Below, piece after piece: positions 57,999 through 64,000 of a stretch of 64,000 bases of DNA. The notes under the pieces were generated by a model, which saw only the letters and a program-made list of their open reading frames with translations, was not told the origin of the DNA and did not search any database. Source of the DNA: Massilia kyonggiensis. Lineage in GTDB: Bacteria > Pseudomonadota > Gammaproteobacteria > Burkholderiales > Burkholderiaceae_D. The position numbers and the translations under genes were made by a program. The first letter of the stretch is position 1. Each line of letters starts with the position of its first letter. The stretch spans positions 186,001 to 250,000 of the forward strand of contig NZ_JANUGY010000010.1 in the NCBI RefSeq assembly GCF_024756235.1. Reading direction: 5' to 3'.

Positions 57999-58313
57999 TC
58001 AGGTACTGCTGCTGTCTTTCGCCGGTGCGGCGGCTGGTGCCGGCGCGGGCGACGATTCGGTGCTGCCCGAGCTGCCGGCGTTATTGTCGGACGACGTCGA
58101 CGATGGTGCCGTGCCCGTTGCCGGCGCCGAGCCACCGCGGAAGTCGGTCACGTACCAGCCGGTACCCTTCAACTGGAAACCGGCGGCGGTGACTTGCTTC
58201 TTGAACGATGACTTGCCGCACGAAGGGCAAACGGTCAGAACCGGATCGGAAATCTTTTGCAGTACATCCTTGGCAAAACCGCATTCATCGCAGCGGTAGG
58301 CGTAAATCGGCAT
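57999..58313 (-). CDS. FmdB-family zinc ribbon protein
   Basis: 104 residues. The FmdB regulatory-like zinc ribbon is at 1-45: MPIYAYRCDECG, then CPSCGKSSFKKQVTAAGFQLKGTGWYVTDF, with two CxxC pairs. The remainder is a Ser/Ala/Pro-rich tail. Function is not established. GGAG seven bases before ATG 58313 sets the start. A perfect -10 (TATAAT) lies upstream. First gene of the DUF502-aspS operon. Confidence 0.9.
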   Translation of the reverse strand: MPIYAYRCDECGFAKDVLQKISDPVLTVCPSCGKSSFKKQVTAAGFQLKGTGWYVTDFRGGSAPATGTAPSSTSSDNNAGSSGSTESSPAPAPAAAPAKDSSST

Positions 58314-58346
58314 CTGAATACTCCGCAAAAATCATCAAAACCCTGA

Positions 58347-58352
58347 ATTATA
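58347..58352 (-). promoter_or_regulatory. -10 hexamer of the fmdB-aspS operon
   Basis: TATAAT on the minus strand, 34 bases upstream of the fmdB ATG. The hexamer 17 bases further up (GTCCAT) is a poor -35, so an activator or extended contacts may be needed. Confidence 0.5.
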
Positions 58353-58392
58353 AAGCTTTTACGGAGCAGATGGACGCCTGGCCGGCTTGCTG

Positions 58393-58416
58393 CACTGTGG
58401 AAACAGTGTTGTTTTT
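58393..58416 (+). terminator. Terminator-like hairpin in the fmdB-AraC intergenic region
   Basis: CACTGT-GGAA-ACAGTG, six-bp stem with a GGAA tetraloop, followed by TTGTTTTT on the plus strand. No plus-strand gene is seen upstream; it could end antisense transcription running out of the fmdB region, or form part of the minus-strand leader. Confidence 0.4.
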
Positions 58417-58475
58417 CGTCAGCGCACGATTGGGTTCTGTTTGCCGAACATCAACTTAACTGATTAAATAGCATT

Positions 58476-58593
58476 CTTAGCAGCAATGCTGCACAACGAT
58501 TAAGAAACAGAAGTTTGCGCGACCGGCTTCCGGCACGCCGCAATACCGAAGAAAAGCACTTCACTCGGGGCCCGCTTGCGGGCCCTTTTCTTT
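58476..58593 (+). ncRNA. Candidate small RNA or structured leader upstream of the AraC gene
   Basis: TTGCCG (58441-58446) and TTAAAT (58464-58469) are 17 bases apart and would start a transcript near 58476. It would contain the hairpins GCAGC-AAT-GCTGC (58480-58492) and CCGG-CTT-CCGG and end at the strong terminator at 58568-58593, giving about 118 bases. No known RNA family is recognised. Alternatively this is the AraC 5' leader with an attenuator just before its start codon. Confidence 0.4.
58568..58593 (+). terminator. Strong Rho-independent terminator just before the AraC start
   Basis: GGGCCCGC-TT-GCGGGCCC, eight-bp GC-only stem, followed by TTTTCTTT. Only twelve bases separate the T tract from the AraC ATG at 58606, so it must end an upstream transcript or attenuate AraC. 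Confidence 0.8.
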
Positions 58594-58605
58594 ACCATTG
58601 TCCAC

Positions 58606-59496
58606 ATGGACACTTCACTGCTCGATGCCGTGCGCCGGTACGCGGACGCCCACGCCGGCCGCGATGGGGCCGCGCCGACGCCGATTCCCGGCCTCACGGC
58701 AATCCGCGCGACCGCACGAACCGAACTGAGTTATCAAATCCAGCGCCCGCTCGTGTGCCTGGTCCTTCACGGCGCCAAGCACGTCACGATGGGCAGCCAG
58801 TCGTTCACCTTCCGCGCCGGCGACTCCCTCGTCATCACCGCCGACGTGCCGACGGTCAGCCAGATCACCGAGGCGAGCCTGGCCACGCCCTATTATTCGC
58901 TCGTGCTCGACCTGGACCCGGCCGTCATCGCCCCCCTGGCGGCGGACATGGCGGCCATCGGGGACGCCGACAGCGCGCCCGTGCGGATCGAGCCGACCGA
59001 CAGCCACGTCGCCGACACGGCGCTGCGCCTGATGCGCCTGCTCGACCGCCCGGCCGCGCTGCCGGTGCTGCGGCCGGCCCTGGTACGCGAGTTCCACTAC
59101 TGGCTGCTGGCCGGACGCCACGGTGCGGCCATCCGGCGCCTGGGCCTGCCGGACAGCCACGTGCGCCGCATCGCCCGCGCCGTCGCCCTGCTGCGTACCG
59201 GGTATGCGCAGCGGCTGCCCGTCGAGAAGCTGGCCACGGCCGCGGGCATGAGTCCCTCCGCGTTTCACCAGCACTTTCGCGCCGTGACGTCGCTCTCTCC
59301 GCTGCAATTTCAAAAACAACTGCGCCTGATCGAGGCGCGCCGCCTGATGCTGGCGGAAGGCGTCAACGCCAGCCATGCCGCGTATGCGGTCGGGTACGAA
59401 AGCGTGCAGCAGTTCACGCGCGAGTACGGCCGCATGTTCGGCAAGCCGCCGATGCGCGACGTCGCACAGGCGCAGCAGCGCATCGACGCCGCCTGA
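58606..59496 (+). CDS. AraC-family transcriptional regulator (AraC_N type)
   Basis: 296 residues. N-terminal cupin-like domain of the PF06719 type (RPLVCLVLHGAKHVTMGSQSF; YYSLVLDLDP), C-terminal two HTH motifs: EKLATAAGMSPSAFHQHFRAVTSLSPLQFQKQLRL and NASHAAYAVGYESVQQFTREYGRMFGKPP (given as recognisable blocks). Regulators of this type often control a neighbouring oxidoreductase; the convergent SDR gene one base away is the candidate. The frame is open to 58576, but ATG 58606 lies clear of the terminator. Confidence 0.92.
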   Translation: MDTSLLDAVRRYADAHAGRDGAAPTPIPGLTAIRATARTELSYQIQRPLVCLVLHGAKHVTMGSQSFTFRAGDSLVITADVPTVSQITEASLATPYYSLVLDLDPAVIAPLAADMAAIGDADSAPVRIEPTDSHVADTALRLMRLLDRPAALPVLRPALVREFHYWLLAGRHGAAIRRLGLPDSHVRRIARAVALLRTGYAQRLPVEKLATAAGMSPSAFHQHFRAVTSLSPLQFQKQLRLIEARRLMLAEGVNASHAAYAVGYESVQQFTREYGRMFGKPPMRDVAQAQQRIDAA

Positions 59497-59497
59497 A

Positions 59498-60253
59498 TCA
59501 GATCACCTGGCCACCCGACACTTCGATGCGCTGCGCGGTCATCCAGCCGTTGCCCTCGCCCAGCAGGTTGGCGATGACCGGTCCGATGTCGTCCGGCACG
59601 CCGACGCGGCCGAGCGCCGTCATCTGCGCGAAGACCGCATTCAGGTCGGGCGTGTCGCGCACGGCGCCGCCGAGGAAATCCGTCTCGATGGCACCCGGCG
59701 CCACCGTGTTGACGGCGATGCCGCGCCGGCCCAGTTCGCGGGCCAGATACACGGAGAGCACTTCGACCGCGCCCTTGGCCGCCGCATACGCGCCAAAGCC
59801 GGGATACGACACGCGCGTCAGTCCGGATGACAGATTCACGATGCGGCCGCCGTCCGCAAGCAGCGGCAGCAACGCCTGCGTCAGGAAGAACACGCCCTTC
59901 ACGTGGACGTTCATCAGGCGGTCGAACTGCGCTTCCGTCGTGTCCTCGATCGTCGCCATGGCGCCATGGCCGGCATTGTTGACGAGGTGGTCGAAACGGT
60001 CGCGCTGCCAGACGTCGCGCAGGCCGGCGCGCACGTGCTCGACGAACAGCGGGAAGCCGGCCGTGTCGCCGACGTCCAGCCGCAGCGCCAGCGCCTTGCG
60101 GCCCAGCGCGTGGATCTCGTCGACGACCGCACGGGCATCGTCCGCGCGGTTCTGGTAAGTGAGGATGACGTCGCCGCCGCCGCGGGCGATGTGCAGTGCG
60201 GTATTGCGGCCAAGGCCGCGGCTGGCGCCGGTAACGATGGCGATCTTTGCCAT
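59498..60253 (-). CDS. SDR-family oxidoreductase
   Basis: 251 residues, classical short-chain dehydrogenase. NAD(P) motif TGASRGLGRNTA at about 8-19, NNAGHG, and the catalytic Ser-Tyr-Lys in NLSSGLTRVSYPGFGAYAAAKG. End GNGWMTAQRIEVSGG is usual for the 3-oxoacyl-ACP reductase-like group. The substrate is not evident. It ends tail to tail with the AraC gene and lies downstream of the UbiB/methyltransferase operon with 90 bases between. Confidence 0.92.
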   Translation of the reverse strand: MAKIAIVTGASRGLGRNTALHIARGGGDVILTYQNRADDARAVVDEIHALGRKALALRLDVGDTAGFPLFVEHVRAGLRDVWQRDRFDHLVNNAGHGAMATIEDTTEAQFDRLMNVHVKGVFFLTQALLPLLADGGRIVNLSSGLTRVSYPGFGAYAAAKGAVEVLSVYLARELGRRGIAVNTVAPGAIETDFLGGAVRDTPDLNAVFAQMTALGRVGVPDDIGPVIANLLGEGNGWMTAQRIEVSGGQVI

Positions 60254-60343
60254 GATGTGCTCCTGTCGGTGGTTGAGGAGCAGCCAGTATCGGGTGCCGC
60301 GCAGCCCTGCCGTTGCCGGAAACCGGGCCGTTTTTGCCTGATC

Positions 60344-60946
60344 CTACAGGCGCCGCCAGATCATCCAGCGTTCCTTGCCGGCGAATACGGGGATCGAATC
60401 CTCGGCAGCCTCGTCGGTCACGCATGCGAACGAGGGTTTCAACAAGCCATCCAGTTCCTCATGCGTGATGCCAAACGGCGGCCCTTTCGGCACATTGTCG
60501 AAAAAGAAATAGCCAGCCAGCAGGCCACCCTGCCCCAGCAATTCGGCCCAGCGCCGCGCCACGTCCGGCCGGCGTGCCCGCGGCAGCGCGCACAGGAACG
60601 CCTGTTCGTAGATGAGGTCCAGCGGCTGCTCCGGCGCATAGGCGAAGAAATCGGCCTGCACGATGCGGTCCGCCCACGGCCCGGCCAGCGTCCGGGCGCG
60701 CGCGACGGCTTCGGGCGAGAAATCGATGGCGGTGGCGTCCCAGCCTGCCTCGCACATCAGCGTCAGTTCGTGCGCGGAGCCGCAGCCCGGTACCAGCGTA
60801 ATGCGTGGTTGAGAAGAGGCAACGAACCGCCGCAACGCCACCGACACCCCACCCCGCTCCCACGGCGTGAAGTCGCGCTCGAAACGCTCGTCCCAGAATT
60901 GCGGCGACAGCGGATCGCGGCTGGCGAAATCCGGCGCCGAGGCCAT
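60344..60946 (-). CDS. SAM-dependent methyltransferase, thiopurine methyltransferase-like
   Basis: 200 residues. QFWDERFERDFTPWERGGVS at the N terminus is the TPMT-like signature; SAM motif I is ITLVPGCGSAHEL, motif II IDFSPEAVARAR, and IYEQAFLCALP follows. Members methylate thiols, selenium or tellurium compounds, but most bacterial ones are uncharacterised. The ATG overlaps the ubiB stop, so it is cotranscribed with ubiJ-ubiB. It is common at this locus in Burkholderiales. Confidence 0.88.
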   Translation of the reverse strand: MASAPDFASRDPLSPQFWDERFERDFTPWERGGVSVALRRFVASSQPRITLVPGCGSAHELTLMCEAGWDATAIDFSPEAVARARTLAGPWADRIVQADFFAYAPEQPLDLIYEQAFLCALPRARRPDVARRWAELLGQGGLLAGYFFFDNVPKGPPFGITHEELDGLLKPSFACVTDEAAEDSIPVFAGKERWMIWRRL

Positions 60947-62514
60947 CACAGCCCCCAGTGCCAGTGGTCCGCGAGATGCATGCCGACGACGAGCACGGCC
61001 AGCACGCCCGTCACGCACGCGACGAACGTCAAGAGACGGTTCGTGCGGCGCTGCTCGAGCACCAGCATGGCCATGACGGTGTCCTGGTCGACGTCGCGGT
61101 GCGCATGCTTTTCCAGCATCTGGTGCGCCAGACGCGGCAGTTGTGGGAAGATCGCCGCGTAACGGGGCGCCTCGTCGCGCAGGTGGTCGACGAAAGCACG
61201 CCAGCCGACCTGTTCGGCCATCCAGCGCTCCAGGTACGGCTTCGCCGTCTTCCACAGGTCGAGGTCCGGGTCGAGCTGGCGGCCCAGGCCCTCGATGTTC
61301 AGCATGGTCTTTTGCAGCAGCACGAGCTGCGGCTGCACTTCGACGTTGAAGCGGCGTGACGTCTGGAACAGGCGCAGCAGCACTTGGCCGAAGGAAATGT
61401 CTTTCAGGGGACGGTCGAAGATCGGCTCGCACGTGGCGCGCACGGCGGCTTCCAGTTCGTCGACGCGGGTCTCGCGCGGCGCCCAGCCCGATTCGATGTG
61501 CGCCTCGGCCACGCGCTTGTAGTCGCGCCGGAAGAACGCGAGGAAGTTCTGCGACAGGTAATCCTTGTCGAAGTCGTTCAGGGTGCCGACGATGCCGAAG
61601 TCCAGCGCGATATAGCGGCCGAACGTGTCCGGATCGATCGACACGAGGATATTACCCGGGTGCATGTCCGCGTGAAAAAAGCCGTCGCGGAAGACTTGCG
61701 TGAAGAAGATCTCGACACCGTCGCTGGACAATTTCTTGAGGTCGATGCCAGCCGCAACGAGGCGGTCCGTCTGCGAGATCGGGATGCCGTTCATGCGTTC
61801 CATCACGATCACGCTGCTGGAGCAATAGTCCCAATACATCTCCGGCACGAGCAGCAAGTCGGAATTGGCGAAATTGCGGCGCAGCTGGCTGGCGTTGGCG
61901 GCCTCGCGCATCAGGTCGAGCTCGTCGTGCAGGTATTTGTCGAATTCGGCCACGACCTCGCGCGGCTTCAGGCGGCGGCTGTCGGCCCACACTTTTTCGA
62001 TGAGGCCGGCGGCCATCTGCATCAGGGCAATGTCTTCGTCGATCGTCGTCTTCATGCCTGGACGCAGCACTTTCACCGCGACCTGCTTGCCATTCTTGAG
62101 CTCGGCAAAGTGCACCTGGGCGATCGATGCGGACGCGACGGGCGTGCGCTCGAACGAGGCGAACAAGTTCTCCGGCGACGCGCCGAGGGAGCGCGTGATC
62201 TGGGCGACGGCCAGGTCGGAATCGAACGGCGGCACGCGGTCCTGCAGCAGCGACAGCTCGGCAACAATGTCCGGCGGCATCAGGTCGGGCCGGGTCGACA
62301 GCACCTGGCCGAATTTCACGAAGATCGGCCCCAGCTCTTCCAGCGCGAGGCGCAGGCGGATCGCGCGGGGCGACGTGATGCGCCGCCAGAAGAAGACGGT
62401 ATTGATCAGGCGGGCGGTGCGCGGTACGTGCAGGCCGGAAATTGCGATCTCGTCCAGGCCATATTTGACGATGACGGTGAAGATCTTCAGCAGGCGCAGG
62501 AATTTCAGGATCAT
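60946..62514 (-). CDS. ubiB: Ubiquinone biosynthesis ABC1-family atypical kinase
   Basis: 522 residues. UbiB hallmarks: KxGQ motif in IFVKFGQVLSTRPDLMP, the Ala-rich nucleotide loop as PVASASIAQVHFAEL, VAVKVLRPG (Lys), EHDEL-like DKYLHDELDLMREAAN, and FFHADMHPGNILV with DFG as ALDFGIVG. Two C-terminal membrane helices near 495-518. Needed for ubiquinone synthesis or transport; ATPase activity known for the family. Overlaps ubiJ stop and the methyltransferase start. Confidence 0.95.
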   Translation of the reverse strand: MILKFLRLLKIFTVIVKYGLDEIAISGLHVPRTARLINTVFFWRRITSPRAIRLRLALEELGPIFVKFGQVLSTRPDLMPPDIVAELSLLQDRVPPFDSDLAVAQITRSLGASPENLFASFERTPVASASIAQVHFAELKNGKQVAVKVLRPGMKTTIDEDIALMQMAAGLIEKVWADSRRLKPREVVAEFDKYLHDELDLMREAANASQLRRNFANSDLLLVPEMYWDYCSSSVIVMERMNGIPISQTDRLVAAGIDLKKLSSDGVEIFFTQVFRDGFFHADMHPGNILVSIDPDTFGRYIALDFGIVGTLNDFDKDYLSQNFLAFFRRDYKRVAEAHIESGWAPRETRVDELEAAVRATCEPIFDRPLKDISFGQVLLRLFQTSRRFNVEVQPQLVLLQKTMLNIEGLGRQLDPDLDLWKTAKPYLERWMAEQVGWRAFVDHLRDEAPRYAAIFPQLPRLAHQMLEKHAHRDVDQDTVMAMLVLEQRRTNRLLTFVACVTGVLAVLVVGMHLADHWHWGL

Positions 62515-63173
62515 CAGTGGTCCGAAGGCGTGTCAGGGGTCGTCGGAACGGGAGCGGTGCTGCGCGCAGCGAGCTTCTGCTCCAGTTTGGCGATGCGCTT
62601 GGCCGTGCGCTCGACGTCGTCGCGCAGGCGGCCGACGTCGTCGGCGAAGTGATCGACAGTCGCCGGGCGCACGAGCACGCGGCGTTCTTCCAGCAGGAAT
62701 TCGGCGACGTTCTCCGCGAGCCGGCGCCCGGCCGTGGCCGCGCCCGTCACCGCGGAACGCGCACCGCCGGCCAGGCGCACGGCGCCGATCGATCCGACCA
62801 CCCGCTCAAGGTCGTGCTCGGCATCCCAGCGCAGGCCCTTGGACAATTGCGAGATCGTGTTGGCGAACTCGGCATCGCCTTCGATGCGTACGTACGAAAA
62901 CGCGCGGTCGCGGTTCTGCAGGATCAGCGGCAGGTCGGAGAGCTTGACGTGGATGGTGACGCCGGCCGCATCATCGACGCCCGCCGTCTCGAGCATGCCG
63001 TCGCGCGCGACGCGCATGCGCAGGGCCAGGTGACCCGTATCGATGACGGCGACCTTGCCGGCATGGCGCATCAGCGCATCGCGCGCCCAGGCTTCCTGCG
63101 CCAGCAGGTGGTTGATCGTCGCGACGGCCGGAGCCGACGGCGACAGGAAATGAGAAGTCGAAGACATGACCAT
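62514..63173 (-). CDS. ubiJ: Ubiquinone biosynthesis accessory factor with SCP2 lipid-binding domain
   Basis: 219 residues. SCP2-like domain at about 15-115 (INHLLAQEAWARDALMRHAGKVA; IHVKLSDLPLIL) and a C-terminal coiled coil (VGRLRDDVERTAKRIAKLEQKLAAR), the layout of UbiJ. It binds ubiquinone intermediates in the soluble Ubi complex. Directly overlaps ubiB. ATG 63173 or 63167 may be used. A terminator for the upstream Tim44-like gene separates the two transcripts. Confidence 0.9.
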   Translation of the reverse strand: MVMSSTSHFLSPSAPAVATINHLLAQEAWARDALMRHAGKVAVIDTGHLALRMRVARDGMLETAGVDDAAGVTIHVKLSDLPLILQNRDRAFSYVRIEGDAEFANTISQLSKGLRWDAEHDLERVVGSIGAVRLAGGARSAVTGAATAGRRLAENVAEFLLEERRVLVRPATVDHFADDVGRLRDDVERTAKRIAKLEQKLAARSTAPVPTTPDTPSDH

Positions 63174-63190
63174 TTTCGTCTACACAAAAT

Positions 63191-63219
63191 AAAACCGCCC
63201 GGCATAGGTCGGGCGGTTT
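63191..63219 (-). terminator. Rho-independent terminator of the Tim44-like gene
   Basis: AAACCGCCCG (63192-63201) and CGGGCGGTTT (63210-63219) form a ten-bp stem with an eight-base loop. On the minus strand it is followed by TTTTATTTTG. The A/T ends allow it to act in both directions. Confidence 0.85.
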
Positions 63220-63280
63220 CGATCTTACCAGTTCACCAGAGCATAAACCCCGGAGCACAAGCTTTTTTCTTGCGAAAATT

Positions 63281-64000
63281 TTAAGTGATCTGCTGAATGC
63301 CCGCCAGGACCCAGCCGCCGTTGCCGGTCAGCGGCTTGGCCAGGTTCCACACTTCGACGTATGGTTCCGCCGGGGCGCCCGGCGCATTGCGGATCATGCC
63401 GTTGAACTGGACGCTCGCCAGGTAATCGCGGTCGGTCGTCTCGATGCCCAGCAGCTGGGAATCGATGCTGACGACTTCCGTGTAGTCCGGCTGGCCGCCC
63501 CGTTCCTGGATCTGCAGCGACAGTTCCGCGTACACCTCGGGCGACGTGAATTCGCGCAGGTCGGCCAGGTCGCCGCGATCCCAGGCCGCTTGCATGCGGA
63601 TGAACGAGGACCTGGCGTGGCGCAGGAACGCTTCCGTGTCGAACCCGGCCGGCACACCCCACTGCTCGTGGGCCGGTGCGGCCTTGTCGAGCGACGGCGC
63701 GTTCGAGAAGCCCGACTGGAAGCCGCCCTGGTTGCCGGCATAGGCACTGTTCAGGCCCGAACCGATTTCCGGCGTGGCCGAGGCCGGCACGGGATTCTGG
63801 TTAAAACCCGTAAAAGTCGGGTTGGCCGGGGTGTCCTTGCGGCGGAACATGCGGATGATGAACATCACGGCGAACACGAGCAGCAGGATCATCAGCAGCG
63901 ACGACAGGGCGCTGGCCATCGCGCCGCCGATGCCGAAGTGCGAGAACAGCGCGCCCAGGCCGAGGCCTAGCAACGCGCCACCCAGCACACCTTTCCACAT
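63281..64000 (-). CDS. Tim44-like domain protein (5' end outside window)
   Basis: 240 codons visible. A Gly-rich hydrophobic segment and a membrane helix (MASALSSLLMILLLVFAVMFIIRMF region), a Gln/Asn/Ser-rich linker, then a Tim44-like domain (FDTEAFLRHARSSFIRMQAAWDRGDLADLREFTSPEVYAEL; VWNLAKPLTGNGGWVLAGIQQI, in blocks). The ATG at the very edge is probably internal: homologs carry a signal sequence and low-complexity part before it. Function in bacteria unknown. Next to ubiJ-ubiB as in other Burkholderiales. Confidence 0.88.
   Translation of the reverse strand: MWKGVLGGALLGLGLGALFSHFGIGGAMASALSSLLMILLLVFAVMFIIRMFRRKDTPANPTFTGFNQNPVPASATPEIGSGLNSAYAGNQGGFQSGFSNAPSLDKAAPAHEQWGVPAGFDTEAFLRHARSSFIRMQAAWDRGDLADLREFTSPEVYAELSLQIQERGGQPDYTEVVSIDSQLLGIETTDRDYLASVQFNGMIRNAPGAPAEPYVEVWNLAKPLTGNGGWVLAGIQQIT

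Noticed and set aside
1..64000. tRNA, rRNA, CRISPR arrays, transposases, integrases, prophage genes
   Set aside because: Looked for by eye on both strands; no cloverleaf, direct-repeat array or DDE/recombinase protein was found.

Overview
The window looks like chromosomal DNA of a high-GC betaproteobacterium of the family Oxalobacteraceae, most like Massilia. This is inferred from protein content and gene order (Tim44-like, ubiJ, ubiB, methyltransferase, fmdB, DUF502, aspS, nudB, endonuclease, clsB); no database was searched. I see no rRNA, tRNA, CRISPR array, insertion sequence or prophage. Coding density is high, many neighbours overlap by ATGA, and the few AT-rich patches (14287-14387, 44172-44373, 58314-58605) stand out.

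Layout. 1-5470: HxlR regulator divergent from a glutathione transferase, an MBL hydrolase and a LysR regulator, then an amidohydrolase overlapping an MFS exporter. 5481-10318: a secreted GH2 glycosidase under a LacI-type operator, a Na+/H+ antiporter and an alanine/Na+ symporter. 10417-13961: an orphan PAS histidine kinase, an FAD-linked oxidase and a secreted NTF2-like protein. 14032-19497: an isochorismatase remnant, then a caa3-like terminal oxidase island (fused subunits I+III, a cytochrome c-tailed subunit II, three more c-type cytochromes, one small membrane protein). 19489-22113: MocR regulator divergent from an OsmC/PaiB pair. 22126-27901: DUF4142 protein, Tat-exported phosphatase/phospholipase, S41 protease, CYTH-CHAD protein.

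28103-29794: a two-gene unit of a DUF6345 protein with a caspase-like His/Cys pattern and a partner carrying a propeptide-like motif; this is the most promising poorly described unit. 29816-34346: HMG-CoA-lyase-like protein, CaiB/BaiF CoA-transferase, MFS importer and LysR regulator, which reads as an organic-acid catabolic cluster. 34381-41345: a fatty-acid beta-oxidation operon (acyl-CoA dehydrogenase, FadN-like bifunctional enzyme, thiolase, enoyl-CoA hydratase) behind a TetR regulator with a visible promoter and operator. 41484-43870: S4-domain protein, cardiolipin synthase, endonuclease-like protein.

43980-53548: a small orphan gene, the complete ssuEADCB sulfonate operon, and a signalling trio (PAS histidine kinase, HD-GYP protein lacking a ligand, diguanylate cyclase). 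53662-58313: lolC, nudB, aspS, DUF502 and fmdB. 58314-58605 is a structured intergenic region with a candidate small RNA or leader, followed by an AraC regulator and an SDR oxidoreductase. 60344-64000: methyltransferase, UbiB and UbiJ for ubiquinone synthesis, and a Tim44-like protein cut by the window end. The AraC/SDR block and the block from 43980 to about 54927 both seem to interrupt an otherwise conserved housekeeping gene order.
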